From contig NZ_LAPV01000076.1 of NCBI RefSeq assembly GCF_000971275.1, positions 1-64,000 of the forward strand: 64,000 nt of DNA. Reading direction: 5' to 3'. Shown here one piece after another: positions 17,841-27,369 of this stretch; the first letter of the stretch is position 1, and each line of letters begins with the position of its first letter. Made by a program: the position numbers and the translations under genes. The DNA is from Devosia psychrophila (GTDB taxonomy: Bacteria; Pseudomonadota; Alphaproteobacteria; Rhizobiales; Devosiaceae). The notes under the pieces are model-generated. The model was not told the DNA's origin, did not search any database, and worked only from the letters and a program-made list of their open reading frames with translations.

Positions 17841-18746
17841 TTATTCCGGCTGCTCGGCGCGCAGTGGCGCGGTGGCTGAAATCATCCAGTCCCGGAAAGC
17901 CCTGATCTTGGGCGCATTGCGGCGGCTCTCGGGGTAGACCAGATAGTAAGCCCGCCCGTCCGTCGCGAGCAGGTTAAAGGGCTGGAGAAGCCGGCCGGAG
18001 GTAATCTCGTCGCGGAAAAAGCCGGGAGTCAGCATGGCCACACCGCGCCCGGCCATGGCTGCCGTTCCCAAGAGATTTTGCAGCCCCAATGAGCTCTTTG
18101 GGCGCCCCAGCGCAGTGTAGCCGGGAACGCCCGCCGCGGCGAACCACTGGTCAAGCCACTCATCCTCTGGATCGAGAACGGGCAGTCGCAATAGGTCATC
18201 GGGCTTGCTGACACCGCCAATGCTTTCCGCTAGGCCGGGACTAAGCAGCGGGCTGAAGTCGGCCTTAATCAACAGATGCGACACCATTCCTCCGCCAGGC
18301 GGCGCCGGCAACGTCCGGATGGCAACGTCGAACTCGTCATGCACCATGTCCCGAAGGTCGCTGGAGCTATCGAGACGCACCGCGATGTCGGGATGCGCGA
18401 TCTGGAAAAGGCCCAGATTCTGCGCCAACCACTGGCTGGCAAAGGTGGGCACAGAGGTGATCGACAGCAGTCCATCAACCTGCCCGCGCGAGGTGGCGAA
18501 CGCACTGCGCAGCGTGTCGAATGCCGCGCTGACATCGGGCGCGAGGCGCGTACCTGTTTCGCTCAAGGAGATTTGGCGCGGCTTGCGCAGGAACAATGGC
18601 GCACCGACGCGCTCCTCCAGAATTTTGATCTGGTAGCTCACCGCTGCTTGGGTCATGCCGAGTTCTGCGGCGGCTTTGGTGAAGCTCAGATGGCGGGCAA
18701 CAGCCTCGAAGGCGCGCACGGCGGTCAGTGGCGGCAGAGATGACAT
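17841..18746 (-). CDS. LysR-family transcriptional regulator (GcvA-like)
   Basis: 301 residues. The N-terminal winged HTH (LTAVRAFEAVARHLSFTKAA, then ELGMTQAAVSYQIKILEERV) is typical of LysR proteins of the GcvA/AmpR branch, which recognise T-N11-A motifs. A periplasmic-binding-like effector domain follows from about residue 90. Its target is unknown. It converges on rhaI and is divergent from a small DUF1127 gene, so the 118-base gap between them may carry its operator. No effector can be named from the sequence. Confidence 0.88.
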   Translation of the reverse strand: MSSLPPLTAVRAFEAVARHLSFTKAAAELGMTQAAVSYQIKILEERVGAPLFLRKPRQISLSETGTRLAPDVSAAFDTLRSAFATSRGQVDGLLSITSVPTFASQWLAQNLGLFQIAHPDIAVRLDSSSDLRDMVHDEFDVAIRTLPAPPGGGMVSHLLIKADFSPLLSPGLAESIGGVSKPDDLLRLPVLDPEDEWLDQWFAAAGVPGYTALGRPKSSLGLQNLLGTAAMAGRGVAMLTPGFFRDEITSGRLLQPFNLLATDGRAYYLVYPESRRNAPKIRAFRDWMISATAPLRAEQPE

Positions 18747-18863
18747 GGATCAAATCTCCTTATGCATACCTATCGAGCTTTAGTTGGAAATCCATCGTTA
18801 TGCCAGCCATTCTGGGCTCCTGGAAACCAAGCAGGAGCCATCCGCATAAGGGTGGTTATAGTC

Positions 18864-19043
18864 ATGAACATTATAGCCAAGCCGCTGCTGCCCGCGATCC
18901 ATTTGCCGCGCTGGAGTTTTCCGCGGCTGTTCAGCGCCGCGCACCGACGCCGGCAGGTCACCATCGACCTGATCCATTCGTCGCCGCACCTGCTGCGCGA
19001 TATCGGTTTGATCGAGGATCGTGTGGTGGAACGGCGGCGCTAA
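18864..19043 (+). CDS. DUF1127 small protein
   Basis: 59 residues from the ATG at 18864. The frame is open 34 codons upstream, but the later ATG has a GGGTGG-type site and the usual size for the family. The C-terminal LIHSSPHLLRDIGLIEDRV matches the YjiS/DUF1127 motif (sDpRlLrDIGLtR-like), and the N-terminal half is basic. DUF1127 proteins are short, arginine-rich and often RNA-binding regulators in alphaproteobacteria. It is divergent from the LysR gene. The function is not known. Confidence 0.7.
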   Translation: MNIIAKPLLPAIHLPRWSFPRLFSAAHRRRQVTIDLIHSSPHLLRDIGLIEDRVVERRR

Positions 19044-19082
19044 GACCTTGCATTTGCGCGTGAGGTTTCACTAAATCTGCCC

Positions 19083-19556
19083 ATGTCCAAGACCACGCCT
19101 GCCACCCTCGCGCTGACCAGTGCCGGCATCGCCTTTGCCACGGCCACCTATGCCTACAATCCCGATGCGGATCGGGTCGGGCTGCAGGCGGCCGAGGCGA
19201 TGGGCGTATCGCCTAGCATCGTGCTCAAGACGCTGATGGCGGAAGTAGATGGCAAGCCAGTCTGCGTTGTGGTGCCGTCGGATGAGGAAGTGAACATGAA
19301 AAAGCTGGCGGCGGCGTTTGGCGGCAAGTCGGCGCATATAATGAAGCCAGCCGATGCAGAGCGGCTGACTGGCTACAAGGTGGGCGGGATCAGCCCGTTT
19401 GGGCAAAAAAAGCAGGTGCCGACTGCGGTCGAGGAATTGGCGACGCTGGAGGATGAAGTGTTCCTCAACGGCGGGCAGCGCGGGCTGCAGATCCGAATGA
19501 AACCGGATGATCTGGTGGCGGCGCTCGGTGGCAAGGCCGCGGACTTGATACGGTAG
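19083..19556 (+). CDS. ybaK: Cys-tRNA(Pro)/Cys-tRNA(Cys) deacylase YbaK/EbsC
   Basis: 157 residues, full length for the YbaK editing-domain family. The conserved pieces are the lysine in PSIVLKTLMAEV, VCVVVPSDEEVNMKKLA, GYKVGGISPFGQKK (the typical GGISPlGqkk motif) and the late VFLNGGQRGLQIRM. It trims mis-acylated Cys-tRNA(Pro) made by prolyl-tRNA synthetase. It stands alone between two DUF1127 genes and ends before a bidirectional hairpin shared with the convergent gene. Confidence 0.95.
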   Translation: MSKTTPATLALTSAGIAFATATYAYNPDADRVGLQAAEAMGVSPSIVLKTLMAEVDGKPVCVVVPSDEEVNMKKLAAAFGGKSAHIMKPADAERLTGYKVGGISPFGQKKQVPTAVEELATLEDEVFLNGGQRGLQIRMKPDDLVAALGGKAADLIR

Positions 19557-19581
19557 TAAAAACCAAACCCATAGAAGACAA

Positions 19582-19603
19582 AAGGCGCCCGAGCGGACGC
19601 CTT
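19582..19603. terminator. Bidirectional hairpin between ybaK and DUF1127 gene
   Basis: AAGGCG and CGCCTT arms with partly complementary inner bases (CCCGAGCGGA) form a stem-loop between convergent genes. It is flanked by A-rich sequence on the left and by TCATCT on the right, so it could stop transcription from both sides. Confidence 0.6.
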
Positions 19604-19632
19604 CATCTCAAGTCTTATGCAGCTACCAAGTC

Positions 19633-19779
19633 TTAGTTGGCGTAAGTGCCGCGAGCGATGTTCTTGATGTCGCCCTTGGTGATGCCGAGATCATTGAGCT
19701 GACGGGTGTCGAGAGCGTTGAGCTCGCGCATGGTGCGCTGATACTGAGCAAACTGTGCGATTTTCTGGCGGATGGTCAT
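19633..19779 (-). CDS. DUF1127 small protein
   Basis: 48 residues from the ATG at 19779, preceded by AAGGGGAACC. The sequence MTIRQKIAQFAQYQRTMREL...RQLNDLGITKGDI is a textbook DUF1127 domain, with the LxdlGItrgdI ending. In alphaproteobacteria such 45-50-residue proteins have been linked to phosphate and carbon metabolism and RNA turnover. No specific role is visible here. It converges on ybaK. Confidence 0.88.
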   Translation of the reverse strand: MTIRQKIAQFAQYQRTMRELNALDTRQLNDLGITKGDIKNIARGTYAN

Positions 19780-19965
19780 TTTGGTTCCCCTTCGTTTGAT
19801 GACCTCTATGTAGACCCTGCCCCTAGTGATTAGAAGATGGACTCTCTGCACATCCGTTATGCATCCAGTGCAAACAAAAGAGGCAGTTCCTTCATATTCG
19901 GTTCAGCCTATTATTTGGACATTCCATGTCTATGGTAGCGCCACCCCGCGCCAATCCATTGATTT

Positions 19966-19998
19966 TACAAAGAAAAACGAACGTCACTCTCGTGACGC
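19966..19998 (-). terminator. Rho-independent terminator of cydABX
   Basis: Read on the minus strand, CGTCAC-GAGA-GTGACG forms a six-base-pair stem followed by TTCGTTTTTCTTT. It lies about 45 bases downstream of the cydX stop and closes the cytochrome bd operon. Confidence 0.75.
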
Positions 19999-20041
19999 CC
20001 GCGTTAATGGTTTTTTGACCATCTGGTAAAGAGCCATGCGT

Positions 20042-20173
20042 TCAGCGCTGAATTGGCTCCCTGCCCTCTTCATTTGCTATGCGCCGGTCTTCGCGCAGCT
20101 CAAACCACATGGCGTTGAGAATGGCGAAGCTTGCGGCCAGGCCCAGGCCGAGGATCCACGAGAAATACCACAT
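20042..20173 (-). CDS. cydX: Cytochrome bd oxidase small subunit CydX
   Basis: A 43-residue single-span membrane protein, found by reading the strip after cydB. It begins MWYFSWILGLGLAASFAILN, then AMWFELRED, matching the CydX/YbgT consensus (MWYFsWiLGlglA...aImnAmWlE). It stabilises the haem groups of the CydAB quinol oxidase in the inner membrane. It starts 9 bases after cydB with a GGAGACGCTC-type ribosome site and is the last gene of cydABX, followed by a hairpin terminator. Confidence 0.95.
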   Translation of the reverse strand: MWYFSWILGLGLAASFAILNAMWFELREDRRIANEEGREPIQR

Positions 20174-20182
20174 GAGCGTCTC

Positions 20183-21331
20183 CTAGTAGGCGTTGGGGTT
20201 CTTTTCGAGCGACTGCGTGCTGACGTTGCCGCGCATGACGCGGAACACCCAAGCGGTGTACAGCAGGATGATCGGCAGGAAGAATGCGGTCACCAGCAGC
20301 ATGATGAACAGCGTCAGGTGGCTGGAGCTGGCGTCCCACAGGGTCAGGCTGGAATTCGGCACTGTCGAGGATGGCAGCAGGAACGGGAACAGCGAGAGGC
20401 CTGCCGTCGAGACGATGCCGAAGATGGCAAGGCTCGATGACAATAGCGTTGGTAGCCGCAAGCGTGCCTGGAGGCCCACCACGGCGCCGATCAGGCCGAT
20501 GAAGCCCAGCACGGGCGCCGCGATCATCCAGGGATAGAGCCCGTAGTTGGCAACCCAGCCGCCGCGGGTCAGCACCACGGTCTTGGCCAGCGGGTTGATG
20601 GCGGCATTGCCGTCCACCACGCTGGTGATGGCATAGCCATCCATCCAGAAGGAGACCCAGATGCCGCCAAGGGCAAACAGAACCAGCGTCAGCACGCCGG
20701 CTAGGCTGCCATAGGTGCGGGCGCGTTCGGCCACTGGGCCGGTGGTGCGACCGGCGATGACGGCGGCGCCCTGAGTGACGATCATGCCGACGCTGACGAG
20801 GCCGGTGAGCAGGCCAAAGGGCATCAGCAGCAGGAAGAAGTTGCCGGTGTAGAAGGAACGCATGGTGTCATCGAGATGGAAGGGTGCGCCGAGCAGCACA
20901 TTGCCCACCGCGACGCCCATGATCAGCGCCGGCACGAAGCCGCCGATGAACAGAGCCCAATCCCAGGTGGCGCGCCAGCGTGGGTCCTTGATCTTGCCGC
21001 GGAACTTGAAGCCGACTGGGCGCAGAATCAGCGCCAAGAGGATCACGATCATGGCGAGATAGAAGCCGGAGAAACTGACGGCATAGAGCGGCGGAAAGGC
21101 CGCAAAAATGGCGCCACCGCCGAGGACCAGCCAGACCTGGTTACCTTCCCAGGTCGGCCCAACAAGATTGAGCAGTACGCGGCGTTCATCGTCGGTGCGG
21201 GCGGCAAAGGGCAGCAGAGCGCCGACCCCCATGTCACGGCCGCCCATGACGGCAAAGCCGATCAGCAACACGCCGAGCAGCATCCACCAGATCAGGCGCA
21301 GGGTTTCGTAGTCGAGTGGAATGGCGTTCAC
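20183..21331 (-). CDS. cydB: Cytochrome bd ubiquinol oxidase subunit II
   Basis: 382 residues with eight to nine membrane segments. It starts [20 protein letters not shown] and contains [12 protein letters not shown] and [23 protein letters not shown], the highly conserved GNQVWLil.ggaiFaAFP segment. As subunit II of the bd-type terminal oxidase it forms a heterodimer with CydA, reducing O2 with quinol electrons under low oxygen without proton pumping. Its start overlaps the cydA stop by four bases. Confidence 0.97.
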   Translation of the reverse strand: MNAIPLDYETLRLIWWMLLGVLLIGFAVMGGRDMGVGALLPFAARTDDERRVLLNLVGPTWEGNQVWLVLGGGAIFAAFPPLYAVSFSGFYLAMIVILLALILRPVGFKFRGKIKDPRWRATWDWALFIGGFVPALIMGVAVGNVLLGAPFHLDDTMRSFYTGNFFLLLMPFGLLTGLVSVGMIVTQGAAVIAGRTTGPVAERARTYGSLAGVLTLVLFALGGIWVSFWMDGYAITSVVDGNAAINPLAKTVVLTRGGWVANYGLYPWMIAAPVLGFIGLIGAVVGLQARLRLPTLLSSSLAIFGIVSTAGLSLFPFLLPSSTVPNSSLTLWDASSSHLTLFIMLLVTAFFLPIILLYTAWVFRVMRGNVSTQSLEKNPNAY

Positions 21332-22938
21332 GATCCGAGCTCCTGTGTTGCGGGTGTCGATGGCAGGGCGGCGATGACGAAGTCCTGGTCATCCTCTTCG
21401 TCGGCAAACAGCTTGTCCTGCGGGCCGGCCTTAATGATCTTGACCATCAGCATGATCATGATGACGAACAGGGTCGAATAGAGCAGCGTGAAGAAGCTCA
21501 GCGAGATGACCAGGTCCCAGAAGTGGAGGCCGGATGCGGCGTAGAACGTTGGGAGAACCCCTTCCACCACCCATGGCTGGCGGCCGAACTCGGCGATGAA
21601 CCAGCCTGCCTCGATAGCGACCCACGGCAATGGCAACACGAGGAAGCCGACCCACAGCAGAGTTCGATTGGTTTCCAGCCAGCCGCGCGAGGCGCGGTAG
21701 AACCACAAGGCAAAGAAGGCGATGAAGAAGAAGCCCAGCCCCATCATGATGCGAAAGGTCCAGAACAGCGGCCAGACTTCAGGCACCGTATCGGCCGCAG
21801 CCAGCGCGATTTGCTCGTCAGTGGCGTTGCCGACATCTTCGCGGTAGCGCTTGAGCAGCAGGCCATAGCCGAGGTCGGGCCAATGCTGTTCGAACACAAG
21901 GCGTGCATCGACATCGTCGCCGTCGACGTTGCCAGCGCGGATTTCCTGCAGCGCGTCATAGGCCACCATGCCCGAGCGAATGCGGGTCTGCGCGTGGTCG
22001 ACCAGTTCTTCGATGCCAGGCAGGACAGTGTCGAACGAGCGCGTGGTGATCAACCCGCCCATCCACGGAACCTGCAGGGACCAGGTCGGGGCACCGCCGT
22101 CGGGCCCAGGCAACGCAAATATAGTCCAGGGCGCGGGAGCCGGCTCGGTGTGAAAGCTGGCCTCCATGGCCGCGATCTTCATCTTCTGATGCTCGGTCGC
22201 GACATAGCCGCTTTCGTCACCGAGCACGACGACAGACAGCGCCGAAGCGAGGCCGAAGCTGGCGGCTACGATCATCGAGCGCTTGGCCATTTCGACGTGC
22301 TTGCCCTGCAGCAGGAACAGGCAGGAAATGGCGAAGATGAACACTGCGCCGCAGACATAGCCGGCGCTGACGGTGTGGACGAACTTGGCCTGTGCCACCG
22401 GATTGAAAATCACCGCAATGAAGTCTGTGACTTCCATGCGCATGGTATCGGGATTGAACTTGGCGCCGACCGGATTTTGCATCCAGCCGTTGGCGATCAA
22501 AATCCACAGGGCGGAGAAATTGGCGCCGATCGCCACCAGCCAAGTGACTGTCAAGTGGCCCAGCTTGCTCAGGCGATCCCAGCCAAAGAAGAACAGGCCG
22601 ATAAAGGTGGCTTCGAGGAAGAAGGCCATCAGGCCCTCGATGGCCAGTGGCGCGCCGAACACGTCGCCCACATAGTGGCTATAATAGCTCCAGTTCATGC
22701 CGAACTGGAATTCCATGACGATGCCGGTAGCGACACCCATGGCGAAATTGACGCCGAACAGCGTGCCCCAGAACAGGGTCGCCTTACGCCAGACCTCGCG
22801 GCCGGTCATCACGTACACGCTTTCCATGATGGCCATCATGACGGACAGGCCAATGGTCAACGGCACGAAAATGAAGTGGTACATGGCGGTGGCGGCAAAT
22901 TGCCACCGCGAAAGTTCGACAATGGTCATGTCGATCAT
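21328..22938 (-). CDS. cydA: Cytochrome bd ubiquinol oxidase subunit I
   Basis: 536 residues. The N-terminus ([20 protein letters not shown]) carries the haem b595 ligand histidine, and [20 protein letters not shown] is the diagnostic GRQPW motif. The quinol loop is of the longer type between residues about 240 and 330. It holds haems b558, b595 and d and oxidises ubiquinol. The start is either the ATG at 22938 or the ATG nine bases later; an AGGGG lies upstream. An exact FNR-type box lies 82 bases upstream, consistent with induction at low oxygen. Confidence 0.97.
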   Translation of the reverse strand: MIDMTIVELSRWQFAATAMYHFIFVPLTIGLSVMMAIMESVYVMTGREVWRKATLFWGTLFGVNFAMGVATGIVMEFQFGMNWSYYSHYVGDVFGAPLAIEGLMAFFLEATFIGLFFFGWDRLSKLGHLTVTWLVAIGANFSALWILIANGWMQNPVGAKFNPDTMRMEVTDFIAVIFNPVAQAKFVHTVSAGYVCGAVFIFAISCLFLLQGKHVEMAKRSMIVAASFGLASALSVVVLGDESGYVATEHQKMKIAAMEASFHTEPAPAPWTIFALPGPDGGAPTWSLQVPWMGGLITTRSFDTVLPGIEELVDHAQTRIRSGMVAYDALQEIRAGNVDGDDVDARLVFEQHWPDLGYGLLLKRYREDVGNATDEQIALAAADTVPEVWPLFWTFRIMMGLGFFFIAFFALWFYRASRGWLETNRTLLWVGFLVLPLPWVAIEAGWFIAEFGRQPWVVEGVLPTFYAASGLHFWDLVISLSFFTLLYSTLFVIMIMLMVKIIKAGPQDKLFADEEDDQDFVIAALPSTPATQELGS

Positions 22939-23019
22939 GGCGCGACTGCCCCTATGCTTGGCAGCGCCCGAGTCGGCGTCGCCCTGACGATCATATGCTC
23001 TTCAAGATTTGAGCATGCC

Positions 23020-23033
23020 TTGATTCAGATCAA
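23020..23033 (-). promoter_or_regulatory. FNR/FixK-type box upstream of cydA
   Basis: TTGATTCAGATCAA is a perfect match to the anaerobox TTGAT-N4-ATCAA and is located 82 bases upstream of the cydA start. The FnrN-type regulator gene at 26653-27369 encodes a protein with the matching recognition residues (ETVSR). Confidence 0.9.
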
Positions 23034-23100
23034 GGGTTGGAGCTGCGGCGCGATATAGTGGAGGCCTATGTCCATCTCCCGCATTTGCACAACCACAGCG

Positions 23101-23215
23101 CGGCACCGCCCCTTCGATGGGGGAGGTTTGTTGGGGTCGGGGGTGTGGATTAGCCCAGATACTTGCTGGCTAAACGCCCCCCTCCCTAGCCCTCTCCGCA
23201 AGGCGGAGGGTACCG
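23101..23215 (-). repeat. Composite intergenic repeat between cydA and cydD
   Basis: Read on the minus strand, this stretch aligns with 43165-43272 on the plus strand. Both have ACCCTC..CTTGCGGAGAGGG, then GGGAGGGGGGCGTT, a variable middle, and a closing CCTCCCCC..TCGA..GGGG hairpin. It is a dispersed composite palindromic element. It overlaps the leader of cydD. Confidence 0.65.
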
Positions 23216-23219
23216 TTCC

Positions 23220-24965
23220 GTGCTCCGCGGTGGCTCAGTGACAGATACAGATCGCCAGAATGGCAAGACGCTTTCGGGGCTAAGCCGACATGGCGGTGGC
23301 TGGCTGATCACCGCGATCGCGGCGCCGCTGCTGGGTGGGGCGCTGCTGGTGTGGCAGGCCTGGACGCTGGCCGCTGTCGTAGGACGGGCCATCGAGGGTG
23401 GAGCGCCGATTGCGACGCTGGGGCCGTCTGTGGGTTTGATCCTGATGATCCTGTCGGTGCGTGCCGCGTTGGGCGCCATCGGTGATCGCGCCGGGACTGC
23501 GGCTGCCGAGACCATCAAGACGGGACTGCGCAATGCACTGTTTGCCCAATTGCTGGCGCGGTCGCCACGGGAGGCCGAGCAGGCGCAATCTGGTGCAGCG
23601 TCGTCGGCCATCATCGATCAGGTCGAAGCGCTCGACGCGTTCTTTTCGCGCTACCTGCCGGCCATGGTCGGGGCGACCATTCTGCCTATCGCCTTTGGGG
23701 CGATCATACTGCCGCTGGACTGGCTGACCGGCCTGCTTTTTCTCATCACCGCGCCGCTGATCCCGCTGTTCATGGCACTGGCCGGCTGGGGCGCGCAGGT
23801 TGCCACCAACAAGCAGGCTCGCGCGCTGAGCCTGTTAAATGGCCGATTTTCCGATCGATTACGAGGGCTGGTGACACTGAAACTGTTCGGGCGTGCCGAA
23901 GCAGAGACCGACGGCATTGTTGCCGCCAGCGATGAGCTGCGAAAACGCACCTTGCGGGTGCTGCGCATCGCCTTCCTGTCTTCGGCTGTGCTCGAATTCT
24001 TCGCGGCGCTTGGGGTCGCAGGCGTGGCCCTCTATATCGGGCTTAGCCTGATCGAATACCTGAATTTGCGCTCGAGCCCGATGACGCTGGAGCTCGGCCT
24101 TTTCCTGCTGCTCATGGCGCCGGAAATCTACAATCCGCTGCGCCTGCTGGCGGCGCATTATCATGATCGCGCATCGGCCAAGGCAGCGATCGGCGAAATC
24201 GAGGCGCAGCTCGGCGCACTGCCCAAGGCAGGATCGACGCTGGTGGATGCTCCGGTCATTCGTAACAAGGGAGCGCTTGGCGTTGCCCTTAGCAACCTGA
24301 CCCTGCGCACGCCGGATGATGCCCGGATTATTCTCGCTGACAGCAGTTTCAACGTCGCCCCCGGCGACCACATTGCCATTCTCGGCCCGAGCGGCATTGG
24401 CAAGTCCACGCTGCTGGAGGCCATCGCCGGGCTGCGACTATACGAGGGCGACATTGCCCTCGACAAGCTTACGCTGGCGGATTGGCCGCTGTCTAATCTG
24501 CGGGGCCGCGTAACCATGCTGGGACAAAAGCCGCGCATTTTTGCCGGCTCGATGGCAAGCAACATCGCATTGGCACGGCCTGGCGCCAGCCTGGCGGAGA
24601 TTCGGCGCGCGGCTGAACTGGCCCATGTGGCAGGTTTCGCCGATGCCCTGCCCGATGGACTGGATACCCACATGGGCGAAGGTGGATTGGGGTTGTCTGG
24701 CGGGCAGGCGCAGCGCATTGCTCTGGCGCGGGTCTACCTGCGCGATGCCGGGCTGATCCTGCTTGATGAGCCGACCGCCCATCTCGATGCAGGGCTGGAG
24801 CAGGACGTGCTGGACGAACTCAAGCGCTATGCGCGGGGCCGCACCCTGATCATCACCACCCATTCGCTCGCGGTTGCCGCCCGCATGGACAAGGCCTGGC
24901 GGATTGCCGGCGAAGCCTTGTTGCCCATGCCGCTGCCGGCTCGCAAGCATGGACAAGTCGCATGA
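23220..24965 (+). CDS. cydD: Cysteine/glutathione ABC exporter subunit CydD
   Basis: 581 residues from a GTG at 23220 (GGAGGG ten bases upstream); a second GTG at 23238 is also possible. The N-terminal 320 residues hold about six membrane helices. The C-terminal nucleotide-binding domain has GPSGIGKSTLL (Walker A), LSGGQAQRIALARVYL and LILLDEPTAHLD. CydDC exports glutathione and cysteine to the periplasm and is needed for assembly of cytochrome bd. It is divergent from cydABX, and its stop overlaps the cydC start by four bases. Confidence 0.93.
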   Translation: MLRGGSVTDTDRQNGKTLSGLSRHGGGWLITAIAAPLLGGALLVWQAWTLAAVVGRAIEGGAPIATLGPSVGLILMILSVRAALGAIGDRAGTAAAETIKTGLRNALFAQLLARSPREAEQAQSGAASSAIIDQVEALDAFFSRYLPAMVGATILPIAFGAIILPLDWLTGLLFLITAPLIPLFMALAGWGAQVATNKQARALSLLNGRFSDRLRGLVTLKLFGRAEAETDGIVAASDELRKRTLRVLRIAFLSSAVLEFFAALGVAGVALYIGLSLIEYLNLRSSPMTLELGLFLLLMAPEIYNPLRLLAAHYHDRASAKAAIGEIEAQLGALPKAGSTLVDAPVIRNKGALGVALSNLTLRTPDDARIILADSSFNVAPGDHIAILGPSGIGKSTLLEAIAGLRLYEGDIALDKLTLADWPLSNLRGRVTMLGQKPRIFAGSMASNIALARPGASLAEIRRAAELAHVAGFADALPDGLDTHMGEGGLGLSGGQAQRIALARVYLRDAGLILLDEPTAHLDAGLEQDVLDELKRYARGRTLIITTHSLAVAARMDKAWRIAGEALLPMPLPARKHGQVA

Positions 24966-26611
24966 AGTCGCTCCTTACCTTTCGTAGCCTGCTCCTCAGC
25001 CAGGCCAAGGGTTTCACCCTTGCGCTGCTGTTGTCGCTGGTCGCCGTGGCCGCGGGCGTTGCGCTGCTGGGAACGTCTGGCTGGTTCATCACCTCTGCCG
25101 CGCTTACCACGGCGGGACTGGCGTTCAACCTGTTCGTGCCGTCGGCGCTGGTGCGGGCCTTCTCCTTTGTCCGCATCCTGGCTCGCTATGGCGAGCGCCT
25201 CAGCGGCCATGATGCGACGCTGCGGCTGCTCGCCGACCTGCGCGGCTGGCTGTTTGCCAGGCTTTTTCCGCGCCTGCCACTGGTGGATCGCAGCCTGCGC
25301 CATGGCGATCTGGTCAGCCGCCTCACGGCCGATGTGGATGCGCTGGACACGGCCTTTCTGGTCGCCATCGGGCCGATTGCTGCCGCACTGATTATCGGCG
25401 GCGCACTGACGGGTGTGCTGGTGTGGTTGCTGCCGAGCGCCGCTTTGGTGTTCGGGATCTGTTACGGGGCTGCCGTTTTGGTGGTGCCCACAGGCCTCGT
25501 TCTCGCCAGCCGCAGCACTGGCCGCGATATGGTGCGCCGCGCCACTGATGCGCGTGCTGCCGTGCTGGACGGCATCGAGGGGCACGTGGACCTGACGGTC
25601 TATGGCGTGCTGGGCACGGCGCAGGCCGGCTTTGTCGATACCGCCAGCAGGCTCACTGCCGCCAAGGGGCGTCTGGCCAGCTTCACCGCCTGTGCGGGTT
25701 TTGCCGTGCAGGTATTGGCAGCTTTGGCGTTGGTAGGCTCGCTCTGGCTTGGTCTGCAGGCTTTCGAAACGGGTAGTATCGACGGCGCTGTGCTGGCTGG
25801 CCTGCTGCTCGCCATCATGGGCAGCTTTGAGGCCACCAACGTCATCGTGCGCAGCGTCAGCAAGCTGACCACCGCCATGGCTGCCGCCGAACGACTGACT
25901 GCGATTGCAGAAACGCCTCTGGTGGTTGCCGACCCGGCAGCCCCTGCTGCCCTGCCCGCCGACACGACGATCACTCTGAGCGATGTCACCTTCAGCTATG
26001 GTGGCCCGCCGGTGCTGGCCAATCTCGATCTTACCATTTTGCCCGGCGAGCATGTGGCGATTACCGGCGCTAGTGGCGGCGGCAAGTCGAGCTTGCTCAA
26101 CCTGTTGCTTCGTCTCGCCGATCCCCAACTCGGCAGCATCACGCTGGGCGGCACTGCTCTGGCTCAACTACGGCAGGCCGATATTCATGCTAGCCTGGCC
26201 CTGCTGAGTCAGGACAGCCCGCTGTTCAATGACACCATCCGCGCCAACCTGCTGATCGGCCGGCCGGATGCCGATGACGAAGCGTTGTGGTCGGCGCTGC
26301 TCGATGCAGGCGTCGAGGAGTTTGTGCGAGCACTGACGAACGGCCTGGATACACTGCTCGGGGAAAGCGGCCGCACGGTTTCGGTCGGCCAGGCGCGTCG
26401 ACTGTGCCTAGCGCGCGTGCTGCTATCGCCGGCCCGGATTCTGTTGCTCGACGAGCCGACAACTGGACTGGACCGGACCGCGGAAGTGGCGTTTTTCGAA
26501 ACGCTGCATAAAGCTGCCAAGGGCTGCAGCGTGATCGTGGTCACGCATGCGGCGATCCCCGAAGGTACGATGGATCGGGTGCTGGAAATGAGGAATGGAA
26601 TGCTGAGGTAG
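24962..26611 (+). CDS. cydC: Cysteine/glutathione ABC exporter subunit CydC
   Basis: 549 residues, with a six-helix membrane domain and a C-terminal ATPase. Walker A is TGASGGGKSSLL and Walker B is RILLLDEPTTGLD. The ABC signature reads VSVGQARRLCLARVLL instead of LSGGQ, so the third position is Val; one ATP site of the heterodimer may therefore be weak. It forms the CydDC exporter required for bd oxidase maturation. It converges on the fnr gene, 41 bases away. Confidence 0.93.
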   Translation: MKSLLTFRSLLLSQAKGFTLALLLSLVAVAAGVALLGTSGWFITSAALTTAGLAFNLFVPSALVRAFSFVRILARYGERLSGHDATLRLLADLRGWLFARLFPRLPLVDRSLRHGDLVSRLTADVDALDTAFLVAIGPIAAALIIGGALTGVLVWLLPSAALVFGICYGAAVLVVPTGLVLASRSTGRDMVRRATDARAAVLDGIEGHVDLTVYGVLGTAQAGFVDTASRLTAAKGRLASFTACAGFAVQVLAALALVGSLWLGLQAFETGSIDGAVLAGLLLAIMGSFEATNVIVRSVSKLTTAMAAAERLTAIAETPLVVADPAAPAALPADTTITLSDVTFSYGGPPVLANLDLTILPGEHVAITGASGGGKSSLLNLLLRLADPQLGSITLGGTALAQLRQADIHASLALLSQDSPLFNDTIRANLLIGRPDADDEALWSALLDAGVEEFVRALTNGLDTLLGESGRTVSVGQARRLCLARVLLSPARILLLDEPTTGLDRTAEVAFFETLHKAAKGCSVIVVTHAAIPEGTMDRVLEMRNGMLR

Positions 26612-26652
26612 CGCCACTTCACCTCTTCCCAGAGGAGCGAAATGAGAAAAGT

Positions 26653-27369
26653 CTAGCCGCAGCGAACGCGCAACCGGGCCAGGTCGGGGACCAAGACGTG
26701 GCGGTAGTTTTCGATTTCGATGACGTTGTCGGCCTTGAGCTTGCTCATTTGACGGCTGACAGTCTCGATGGTCAGGCCGAGGAAATCGCCGATATCGGCG
26801 CGGCTCAGCGGCAGGTCGAAGGTGGTGACCTCGCCACCTGGATCGATATGGCTGGCGATCAGATAGAGGAAGCTGGCGACCTTTTCGGCGGCGGTCTTGC
26901 GGCCAAGCGTCACCATCCAGTCGCGCGCTTCATCGAGCTCGCGCAGGGTTTGCAGCATTACGCGGTGTTCGAGTTCCGGATTTTGCCGCACCAGCGCTTC
27001 GAGCGCCAACTTGGGGATCATGCAGATATCGACGTCGGAAGCGGCCTCGGCCGTCACCCGGCTTTCGTTGGCAAACAGGCGTCCGAGCAGGTCGGGCGCA
27101 AACTGCAGGCCCACCACTTGCTGGCGGCCGTCTTCGAGAATTTTCGAGAGCTTCACCACCCCATGCAGCACATTGCCATAGCTGGTAATCGGCTCGGCAT
27201 CGGCCAGAAGCTGGTCGCCGGCATGGTGATGGACGCGGCGCGTGTGCTTGGAAAGGGCAGAAAGTTGCTGGGCGTTCAGCGCAGCGCAAATACCTTGGTG
27301 GCGCGACTCGCAGCTTTGGCACAGCGCGGGAATGGAAGAAGTGTGGATGTCGTTGCGGACGGACTGCAT
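26653..27369 (-). CDS. fnrN: FnrN/FnrL-type Crp/Fnr oxygen-responsive regulator
   Basis: 238 residues from the ATG at 27369, with AGGAGA upstream. The N-terminal cysteines C17, C20 and C28 (LCQSCESRHQGICAAL) plus C116 are the four ligands expected for an oxygen-labile [4Fe-4S] cluster. The C-terminal HTH reads SRADIGDFLGLTIETVSRQM, where E, S and R contact TTGAT half-sites. It would activate low-oxygen genes, and the perfect box before cydA is the obvious local target. It converges on cydC and is divergent from copA. The name fnrN follows the rhizobial usage. Confidence 0.92.
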   Translation of the reverse strand: MQSVRNDIHTSSIPALCQSCESRHQGICAALNAQQLSALSKHTRRVHHHAGDQLLADAEPITSYGNVLHGVVKLSKILEDGRQQVVGLQFAPDLLGRLFANESRVTAEAASDVDICMIPKLALEALVRQNPELEHRVMLQTLRELDEARDWMVTLGRKTAAEKVASFLYLIASHIDPGGEVTTFDLPLSRADIGDFLGLTIETVSRQMSKLKADNVIEIENYRHVLVPDLARLRVRCG

